Made by a program: the position numbers and the translations under genes
Source: Toxotes chatareus
Taxonomy: Eukaryota > Chordata > Actinopteri > Toxotidae
NCBI GenBank assembly: GCA_016801885.1
Contig: CM028901.1
Location: 13,961,095-14,025,094 of the forward strand
Direction of reading: 5' to 3'
DNA: 64,000 bases
The notes under the pieces: generated by a model
The model's input: only the letters and a program-made list of their open reading frames with translations
Told to the model about the DNA's origin: nothing
Database searches by the model: none
Part shown: in pieces, positions 55,247 to 64,000 of the stretch
Layout: the number at the start of each line of letters is the position of its first letter
Numbering within the stretch: the stretch's first letter is position 1

Positions 55247-55858
55247 ATGGCCCAGACATGCCTGATGGCCGACTGTCAGCTCAAAGACTTCACTGTTTGT
55301 GTGAGGAGATCTCTGAGTGCTAAAAACATGGATGGATTAAGAAGATGGCTCCTCATTCATTCCTGGCTCCAGGCTTGTGATGGCTTCCACGTTTCTGGAC
55401 CTGCTAAACATAGCCTGAAGACAACATTAAGGGAAGCTGAATGCAGTCTTTCCCTTTTGAGTAGCACACATCTAGCTCAACTATTGCACTGCAGACCTTC
55501 TGTTTTCCCCCCGAATGCTTTTCTGTGGATGTGTTCATATGCCCAACCTGAACTGACACCAGCCCCTCAGAAAACCACCTGGAGGCATCTCCAACCCCTC
55601 AAGGCTGCAAAGCCAAAAACTGCACAGCCAAATATGACTTTTAATGGAGGATCACAACACAAGACCAACAGTGAAACCCTGGCTCACACTCTGCTGTACA
55701 TACTGTACACTGATGGAGGATATCCAGAGGTCAGTGGTTATGTAATAATCCTCTTCTTTCTGCTCCTGTACACACTGTCTCTATATTTGGCAGCAAGGCA
55801 TCAAAAAGGTAGCAGCTCTGGGACTCAAGCAGAAGCCATTACTTATTCACAGCAATAG
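55247..55858 (+). CDS. Unrecognised 203-codon ORF with one hydrophobic segment
   Basis: An uninterrupted frame from ATG (55247) to TAG. I recognise no family. The C-terminal part has a likely single membrane span at about residues 163-183 (VSGYVIILFFLLLYTLSLYL) followed by a basic 'AARHQKG' and a polar tail; an NMT sequon lies at about residue 129. The N-terminal two thirds are Cys- and Leu-scattered without a clear signal peptide. ORFs of this length are rare by chance in AT-rich DNA but not impossible in 64 kb. It could be a last exon, a lineage-specific gene or fortuitous. Confidence 0.25.
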   Translation: MAQTCLMADCQLKDFTVCVRRSLSAKNMDGLRRWLLIHSWLQACDGFHVSGPAKHSLKTTLREAECSLSLLSSTHLAQLLHCRPSVFPPNAFLWMCSYAQPELTPAPQKTTWRHLQPLKAAKPKTAQPNMTFNGGSQHKTNSETLAHTLLYILYTDGGYPEVSGYVIILFFLLLYTLSLYLAARHQKGSSSGTQAEAITYSQQ

Positions 55859-58800
55859 CTTTGTGGGCAGCGTGTGGACTGGGCGTGTGTGCATGTCATG
55901 ATCAAACTGCTGCTCTCACAAGTCACCTGGAAGACACACACACACACACACACGGACCCAGCTTAAGAAAAGGTAGAGACGGACTTATTGTTTCCCCATC
56001 ATAAAATAACTGTAGTTTCCTGTTGTATCCAGCAGGGGGAGAGGGAGGTGAGGCACTAATGGCATCTGCAGAAACCTAAGGGAGGGCAATAGTTTGTTTT
56101 TGCCTTTCATGGAGGATGTAGTATAACATTATCCATAAAGATGGAAAAGGTTTAATGTCCTTAGTTTTAATGTTTCAGAGTGAGATTTAACTCACTTCTT
56201 TCATGGGCAAAGAAAAATATAGAGAAGAAGAAATTAATTGTTCTCGATTAGTGACGCTGTTATGACTCCAGTGGTGGAAGAAGTATTCAGATCCTTTACT
56301 TAGGTGAAAGTACCAAGACAACAGTCTAAAAAAAATAAAATGTATCACATTATTTGGTTATTACTGATGCATCAATAAGCGTTTTCCTATTGTAACCTTT
56401 GTATTCAGTTTATTACTTTATTCCAACCTGTCCAACAGTCCTAAATCTGTCATGAGCTGATAAATGGGGTCGAAAAGATGAAAAATAAAATTCCCCTGTA
56501 TTAATCCTCATTTTGTTTTTTTGTGAAATGTATCATCTTACCTCTTTCAGCTTCAAACAGTTACTTAATTGAAACTCCAGTATTTTACGCTATACTTTTT
56601 TTTTCTAAGGGGTCAGAAGCCAAAAATCTAGATATGTTTTATTTTTATAAGCTTATCAAATGTTGGTTATTGTAGAGTCTTAATATAAAATTACCTAGTT
56701 CAATGCTTGAAATGAATGTACAACTATTAGTATGGTAGTGTACAGCTGGGAGGACGAACTTGACAAGACTGAGAAGTTCTGTAGGGACAACATCTCCCAG
56801 CATGCCTGAGAGCTAATTTTATACACCCCAGGAAAAGCTGGAGGTAGCTGCTGGAGACATATGGTGTGACCTGTTGCCAGTGCACACCGGCTGGGATCAG
56901 TGGCCAGAAAGAAATAAAACTTAGCTGGATAACTTGGCAGTAATTAATCAGAAGCCTTTAAGTAATCCTTCTTTAAATCACAAGCTATGTAGTCCTGCTG
57001 TGGAATGAAACTGAAAAGACACATTCAGACTTTAACAAAAGCCGACACAGGTGTTGTAACTGATATGCAAATGTGCAAATTTAATACAAGGTAATGAAAA
57101 TACTGATAAGAAAATAAAATCATATTAACATAGAATGTATTTGTGCCTATAATCAGCATGTCAAACTCAATCCTGGTGAGATTAGAGGATACTTTTCCCA
57201 TTTAGTAACTTAAATATCCTCTCAGCAGCTTAAAAATCCATTTAAGTCAAAGCAGTTTAAACCCATTCATCTGTCAGCATTGTTTAAGAATAGAAAATAA
57301 ATTACTGGCATTCATATTGTGAATACCCCTGCTCTCATGCTTACATTCACATGGTCTTTTCTCCCTCAAACAACTAGCGAGTGAAAGGTGACACTGAAGC
57401 AGATTGCACGCCGCTCCATCAAAAGGAGTTCACAGTTTGACTTTTTTTTTTCCAAATGATGACAGAGTAGCTTTTGAAGCATCATGGCAGAGAGCAGTGA
57501 CGGCTCCAAATCGCACTCATCAGATATGATTGTGTGAAACGCAGTGAAATGAGGCTTAATTGCAGGGAAGCTAATGTTCGGTAATGAATCCAGCAGCACC
57601 TGAATATGTTTTACAGGGATGACTCCGAGCAGAAAGGAGCTGAATATTGTCTTTGTGCGCCCGTGACAAAGACAGAGATGGTGTAAAAGGCCTAATCAGC
57701 GATCATTTGACAAGTGGCGGGTCGTTTATTCCTTTTATTTGTCTAATTTCATACTTACATCAGTTTGATACCACTACATTTGATGTGTTTTACTGTATAA
57801 ACTGAGTTTTTTCCCATTCTGTATCAGTTTAGAAAGGTGGAGGACGTCAAAACATAAGTTTTGCCTGCTCTCAAATTGTAATCAAACTTCAAACCAAATC
57901 AAGACATACACTCTCCTGCATGTGAGGGTTGTATTCAACCAGAGTGTAGAAGAGTTAACATGATTTGGCAACTCAGCACTCCCCACTGTTTCTCTGCCTG
58001 ACGCTAATGGCTGCCAGCCGACTTTTGGCAAAGTTACTTTCCGATTTGCACCTTATTAACTCAACTCACTAATGAGCATGTGTGCTGAGCCAATATTCAA
58101 TTAAAGTCATAATTGGCCTCAACAGTAATGACTGAAAATGACAATAGGATTTCTGAATGACAATTAAACACTGTCATTAAACATACATTATGGAACACAA
58201 ATGAAACACAGAGAGGGAGTTGGAGAACAGCTTATATCTAATGGTGATTGAGCTGGTGTCAACTTGAATCCATTACCAGTCCCATTAAAGTCCTACTATT
58301 GAATAACTTATTGAAAGTCAGATAAAAACAGATCAGTTGTTTCACCAGCTACAGCTTGTGGAAAGAGGGAGTGAGAGTTATGGTGTAAACCAAGTTAAAA
58401 GAGGGAACTCTTCTCACAGTGAGGCATAATGGGAGCAGTCTCATTGTAGAAATAACACGGGGGTTTTTACATCTGCTTTCAAACACTCATAAAAATGCTT
58501 TAAGGAACAGTAAAGAAGAGGAGATGTAGTCACTCACACAGTCATTGCTTCAGTAAAGAAACACACTCAACCTTGGACACTGCGTTGCTCTTTAGAGCTG
58601 CAGTGATTTTTTTTTTATCACTTGGGGGCAACAATATCTGACATTATCATCTAAAACTGTTTGCATCCATTTCAAATTGTTGTTCTCTCTCCCTCTTGAA
58701 ATAATATACTTCTTAACTTTAGCAATCCGCTAGCTGTTCGAGTTTATTCACCAGGTACTTGCTAACTTTGTCTATCATAAAGTGCTGGGCACATGGTGTA

Positions 58801-59106
58801 CAGTGGATTTATTAAGGCTTTGTTGTTATGTTTTTGCAGAAGAATCTGAAATGACAATGAAAGTGGACTTAAAAATCAAAACAATGAGCTAAAAGAGGTT
58901 AAAAAGTTTGGTCAAGTTCACTTGACCAGTGACACCTTTTTCGTTACACATGGTCAGTTGATCCATTGTTAATATAAAAAAAAAATTAATTTGTGCAGCT
59001 TTAAAATCACAAGACCACAACACACACATACACACACACACACACACAAACCATTCAACTTAATTGTTTCTTTCTGTTTCCAGTTCATAGTCTCTTTAGT
59101 CGCCAC
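55859..59106. other. Intergenic, no gene seen
   Basis: CA runs at 55937-55954 and 59023-59048; otherwise AT-rich with no recognisable exon or repeat border. Confidence 0.55.
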
Positions 59107-59249
59107 TTCACCAATCACCAACATAGCTCACACACACAGGCAGTTCATCCTCCAATTGAACCTATAACCGACAGGAATACAGGAGGCAAACTGTGATTCA
59201 CCAATCACCAACATAGCTCACACACACAGGCAGTTCATCCTCCAATTGA
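59107..59249. repeat. 53-bp direct repeat, 90-bp period
   Basis: 59107-59159 and 59197-59249 are identical (both begin 'ttcaccaatcaccaac' and end 'cctccaattga'). After each copy a similar 'gcaaactgtg' follows, so a roughly 90-bp unit was duplicated and the second copy then lost part of its spacer. Confidence 0.92.
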
Positions 59250-61184
59250 TTTAACCGTAGCAAACTGTGTTTAAAAACTAGAAAGCTTGTGCCTGCGGCT
59301 CTGCTTTATCAGCGGTGCTCCATCTTGCCGTGGGGGACACGAGAACTCATTTAGGGTGTTGCCAGAGATGCTCTCTCACCAACTGATAGCATGGTTGACT
59401 TACAGTCGCTCCGCTCTACTCTTTTATTTCTCTCTGTTTGTCTGCCTGTGCTTATGTGTCCATACCTAAATGTGCAGCAACAGGTGGAGACGAACACTCG
59501 GTGAGCCACTGCCTTTTCGAATGCCCTGTGACTGCAGCAGCACCTGCAATTATGCAAGCACATGCAGTTGTGCCTTTTCATAAAACATACACAGCGATCG
59601 TAATGAGAAACATAAGCTTGAGCCTGTCTCCAAGAGGTTTTTCAGATTTTAACAGAAGAATGAATTTGACAGAATGATAATTACTAGTGAATCCAATTTT
59701 GACACAAAGAGATTAGTGTGTGTGCGTGTGTGAGATGCGTCATATTGTGCTCTAGAAGGCTCTAAGCTCACTATAGAGACTCTTCACATCTAATCAGGAT
59801 GTGTTGGGTGTTTTTTGCTTCCTGAGAGTCAAACCTCTTGTGTTCAAAAGTGTTTTCAGCCACTTTGTAATGCACAGTAGAGGATCTTAGGAGTTAGTAT
59901 GATAAACACTTAGAGAAACTTGATAAGGGACATCACTCAGTTTGACTGACAGGTGATCTCTGAAAAGTGTACGAATGCACCCTCTCTGCTTTTGGAATAC
60001 CTCTACTAATTACAGCAGGAAATGTTGTGCTGGCAGAAAGCTCTTTACAATGTCAAAGAGGATGTTCAAACTGTTAGCCTGACCCTCTGTACTGCAAAAA
60101 AAAGTCACATCTGACTGTGGCAACTTGTATTTTAATGCACTGTATTATTGCAGTGCATTAAGGAATGAAGAGGCTGTATTTTATTTCATTTTATTTTATT
60201 TTTTCACACAGTGCTATATATTGGTCCAAACACAACCTTGCACTAAATTATACCCTAGTATTTTTTACAGTGTGCTTTCTCTGGTGGAACATAATGCCCC
60301 CCACCAGCAACACAGCTTGTTAACACCGGATAGAAGACAACTCACGACAGCACATACTGCACTTCTCAGTCAAGGACATCTTAAAAACAGCACAGGTTAT
60401 ATTTTATGTCATTTTTAAAATTATACTTTCACAAAGCAATCAATGGCCTTGAGTGGCAGTTAAAATCAACTGTTCTACACACACTGCACAGACAGGCATC
60501 TCAATCACATATGCTGGAACTTTACTTCCTCATCTACAAGGTCAAGATAAAGTCTTAGTCATACTAAAAGATAGGACCAAAAATAATTATAGATTTTCAC
60601 TCTGCCATAATTACAATTTCAGTCATTTCTGTCTCTTCTCCCTCTCTCCCCTTGTGTTTTAATACAAGCTGAAAGTATTTTTTAATGCTCCATATGTAAT
60701 TAAGTATCACACACACACTAAAAGGCCTTTGCTGTATAGAAATAAAACACACTGTAAGAAATGTATTGCTAAGAATCACAACTGATTGCTAACAGTGATG
60801 CTGATCATTAACAGGAACACAAATGCCAAAGCCAGAAAATGCTGCTAAATATCAAGCGATAAAAGTTTGAAAAAAAATCTGAATAAACATTTTGCAAATT
60901 AGAAGAATCTCTGTTGGTGCATCTTTTTGCAAAGGACTGCAAGTGAAAAAGAAAATGATTATATGTTATACTGCAGCTAAACAGTATGCAACCAAATAAA
61001 GCACAAACATTAACATACTACCTTTGAGGTGTAGAAAATATGTAGTGACACTCAAGCTGAAAACAGAACTGAAATATTTTATTTTTTGTGAAAGTGTTAA
61101 ATTGTGAGAAAACCATGATGTCCTATGCACAGTAAGCCACTCAAGCACTCGACCCTGAAAAAGAAAAAAAAATGGAAATCATAA
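59250..61184. other. Intergenic, no gene seen
   Basis: No exon recognised on either strand; the short ORFs show no motif. Confidence 0.55.
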
Positions 61185-61655
61185 ATGTGGTTTAAAGAAA
61201 TAGTTGAAATTTTTATGAAAACAATTATTGGCACTCTTGCAGAGAGTTAGATGAGAATATCCAGAGGGGGATAACCTTGCTCTGTCCTCAAATAACACCA
61301 AGCAGCACCTCTAAAGCTGTGAACATAAGCCGAAGTCACTGGCACGTTGTGGTTTTACAGGCGATTATGTTCCCCAATACTCACTGATTGAGTGCATAGG
61401 CTAACTGTTTCCCCCGGTTTCCAGTTATTGTGCTAAGCTAAGCTAACTGGCTGTGCTTTTTATGTCTTGTTCAGGAGCAGAAGACATGACGTGTTACTTA
61501 ATGAGTTTTAGAGGTGCTGGTATGTCAACTGACTGACTGTAGCTGTACACTTACAGAGCAGGTATGACAGTGGTATGGATCATCACATTCAACTTTCAGT
61601 AAGGAAACAAATATATAATATTTCCCAAAATACTGACTGAACTATTGCTTTAAAT
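61185..61655. repeat. Palindromic interspersed repeat, copy D
   Basis: Left part has 'gagagttagatgagaatatc', 'agcacctctaaagctgtgaa' and 'cacgttgtggttttacaggc'. Right part has 'gctaagctaagctaactggc', 'gagttttagaggtgctggta', and ends 'tttcccaaaatactgactga' plus 'actattgctttaa', the outer end of the family. It lies directly downstream of the lectin gene and overlaps its last open frame. Confidence 0.7.
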
Positions 61656-63517
61656 CTTTTATTAAAAATAATGAACCTATACAAAAATATTTGTCGTGTT
61701 CCGGAAAATACCAGAGGAATACCTTCCTCTTTCTTCTGCGTTAGTTCCTTATGAAAGGCCTGTTCACCAGACTGAACCCAGCGAAGTTTAAAGTCTGGTA
61801 ATCCATTGTTCTCCAGTTTAGCATGCAGCTGCAGATAAATAAAAATGGGAAACTGTGACTATCACATCATTGTAACCTTTTGCACGCATACTCTTTGATG
61901 ATCTCATCAGCTAACTACACTATTTAAAGACTATATTTACAGTTTAGATTAGAAAAAAGCCCATTTAGGACTGATATTAGAGTTCAGCTAGCAGGGGCTA
62001 TATTACGTGTAGCAGCTTCAGACTTACTGTACCTGCTGTAAAATCTGCTGCTGAAGAGCAGGATCTTGCAGGTCGGCCTCAGACTGGAACTTTAACTTCA
62101 GTAGTGTTTTGTGCTGAGGTCTGGGAGAGCTGCTTGGAGAAAAATACTTTTTTTGGCAGATAAAATGGTGCTTTTCCTCACAGTCAACATCCCACCACGT
62201 TCCTGTGGTTGTGTTTACTGCGGCACATGATGTTATAGTGTCCCCACTGTTGTCCGGCTGGCTGATGTGCCAGTTAGTGTAGGTGGTGCGCCATGAATCA
62301 GCCCAGTTATCCCATTGCCATCTGTAGAGACCGATCCAGGAGCTCTCTGACAGCAGCGAGGAGATCTGATTATTCTCAGACATGCTCTTCACGCTGGCGA
62401 GGCCTTCGTAGTAGGTCTCACAGTAGATCCTAGCTTCATACCAAGTCATCTCAGTTTGAACTAAGATGTATTTGGATTGACCTTGTTCTGAAAGTAAACA
62501 CAAACAGAATAAGGACAATGGGTCAGGCTGTGGATTGGCTGACAGTGGAGCCAGGTAAAGGTACAACATTGGTGGCGCTGCTCTAAGTCGGTGGTTCCGC
62601 CACTTTGGTCCGGACTAAAATGTCACATTCAAACAAATTCCAACTGCAGTTTTTTTTCCTGCCCTAATAAAGACCATGTGAGGCTGAAACGGTTGGCATC
62701 GTAAACCAATATGTCCTACTAAACTGAAGCTTTTAATATAACATTTCTCCTTGCTCTGCCTGGATACTCCTAAAGTGTTCAAAGTCTAATAAAGCAGCAT
62801 TGATCTGAACTCAGTGAAAATCCTTACCATAAAAGCAGACTGCGGGACGTTTATGGGTACATTTGATGTCCTCCCAAAACCCTTTTTGTGTCATCACAGT
62901 GCAGCTCTCCGTGGAGTTCTTGTTGTCAGGCTCATTTGAGTACCAGTAGCTGAAATCTGTATTGTTATTGAAGTCTTCAAATTCCAGCGCCCATCTCCAT
63001 CTGGTCAGGTCATCATAAAGCCCTATCCATGCAAATTTTCCAAGCACTTGGATTACCCTTAGCAGCCTGCTGTTGTCATATTGGTGTGCTACAGAGGCCA
63101 GGTCAGTGAACTCATTGCTGCAGTAACTCTGAGCTTCACTCCAGCTCATTGACTCCCTCACATAGTGGTACTCTCTGAAGATGCTTGTAGACACAGCAGA
63201 CAGTCCTGATGGACAGAGGAATTGTTTTTCATTTACAAAAGTACTATGATGTTGTATCCCACTGTTATTCAATGAAACAAATACAACCACTGTGAAGTGT
63301 AAAATCATTAGTATGGAGACTGTCAGAGGTTCAGCTTTATGAACATTTTAAGTCAGTGTTTTTAGTGCTGCATTGGACTGCATTGTACTGAAGTGTTCAT
63401 TCTATTTCATCCACCCACTGTAAATGTGTTTCTGCCTCACTCCCTTATACACAGATATCATATACAAACATTTCTCTGACCTGAGAGAGCGAGGACAAAC
63501 CATAGTATCTTCCTCAT
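61589..63517 (-). CDS. Secreted-type protein with two C-type lectin domains
   Basis: Minus-strand exons 63481-63517, 62828-63205, 62033-62487 and one starting at 61828, with GT/AG borders and phases 1, 1, 0. Exon 1 encodes most of a signal peptide (MRKILWFVLALSG). Exon 2 is a first lectin domain: SWSEAQSYC, FAWIGLYDDL, EPDN at the sugar-site position, WEDIKC, ending PAVCFYG. Exon 3 is a second: TWYEARIYC, WIGLYRWQW, QPDN, WWDVDC, HHFICQK. It then continues as KFQSEADLQDPALQQQIL, and exon 4 gives LENNGLPDFKLRWV, a tail found in fish macrophage-mannose-receptor-like and CLEC20A-like proteins. The end is uncertain: the frame stays open to a TGA at 61589-61591 inside a repeat, and a GTATTC donor at about 61722 could end the exon earlier. 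Likely a cell-surface or secreted lectin; the ligand is unknown. Confidence 0.85.
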
Positions 63518-64000
63518 TCTGAAAAACAGAAACATGCAGAGCACATCAGTTTCTCTTCAACAGTAACAGAAAAGTGTTTTTGCTCAAAAGTGAAAAAAAA
63601 AATGACTTAGGTGACTTATAATTAGAGTAGTGTTGAACCAAATTTGGGGAAAACAGGTTTTGAATCTAGCTACAGTAGCTTGAGTTATTAACACAAAAGA
63701 CATTCAACTTCACCTCTACATTATGCATTTTATACATTTCTCTTACCTGTGGTTTTTGTTTTCTTCGTTGCCAGTGAAACCTGTCAAACTATTACAATGT
63801 GATAACACTCTCTGAAGCAGAGATCATGTTTTAGAAAAAGAAGAAGCAAGAGAAAAAGAAGAATCTATGAAACATAAATGAAGGCCTACCTTAGAAAGGT
63901 CCACCTTTTGTTCATGCAGAATGTTCTGACACATCTCAGACCTTTAGTATGTACTCACTTTTATCCAGTTCTCTAAAGTAATTATGCAAAGCCAGTTCAT
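63518..64000 (-). other. 5' region of the lectin gene
   Basis: Upstream of the lectin start codon. On the minus strand, GTAAGA after 'aaaccacag' (about 63747) and GTAGGC after 'tttctaag' (about 63890) look like donors, so noncoding 5' exons may exist here. No TATA box could be assigned with confidence. Confidence 0.35.

Overview
The window looks like a teleost fish chromosome, probably a spiny-rayed fish. Two multi-exon vertebrate genes can be read exon by exon with GT-AG borders, a third (C-type lectin) is read almost to its end, and the rest is AT-rich intergenic and intronic DNA full of microsatellites and interspersed repeats. The fish and percomorph assignment is inference from gene sequence and repeat style. 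No RNA gene, CRISPR array or prokaryotic feature was seen.

Layout. (1) 1-11410, plus strand: ldlrap1, the LDL-receptor clathrin adaptor ARH. Its coding exons 2-9 lie at 5209-10549. The first coding exon is not visible and should lie before the window. (2) 11411-24400: intergenic, with two copies of a large palindromic repeat, a decayed Tc1-like miniature element, a solo LTR with a 5-bp target duplication and a purine-rich block. (3) 24403-40909, minus strand: fndc5, the FNDC5/irisin precursor, complete in five coding exons, with a GC-rich 5' region at about 40910-41280. Its introns carry a LINE fragment, two short inverted-repeat elements, a 102-bp TG run and a 3012-bp pogo-like DNA transposon. 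(4) 44230-46400: a broken, intron-bearing RecQ-like helicase fragment. (5) 46805-53811: a 3.5-kb segment present twice in direct tandem, the copies differing mostly by one-base homopolymer indels. (6) 53812-61588: mostly featureless, with one unexplained 203-codon ORF. (7) 61589-63517, minus strand: a secreted-type gene with two C-type lectin domains.

The three real genes do not form one pathway: a cytosolic endocytic adaptor, a type I membrane protein that is the irisin precursor in mammals, and a lectin. The parts most worth a second look are the pogo-like transposon (26-bp perfect inverted ends, TA target duplication, subterminal repeats with a perfect 32-bp palindrome, PHD-like C-terminus), the helicase fossil and the tandem duplication. 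I do not see a clearly new functional system. The single-base indels at homopolymers, in both the duplication and the transposase, suggest either fresh decay or long-read consensus error.
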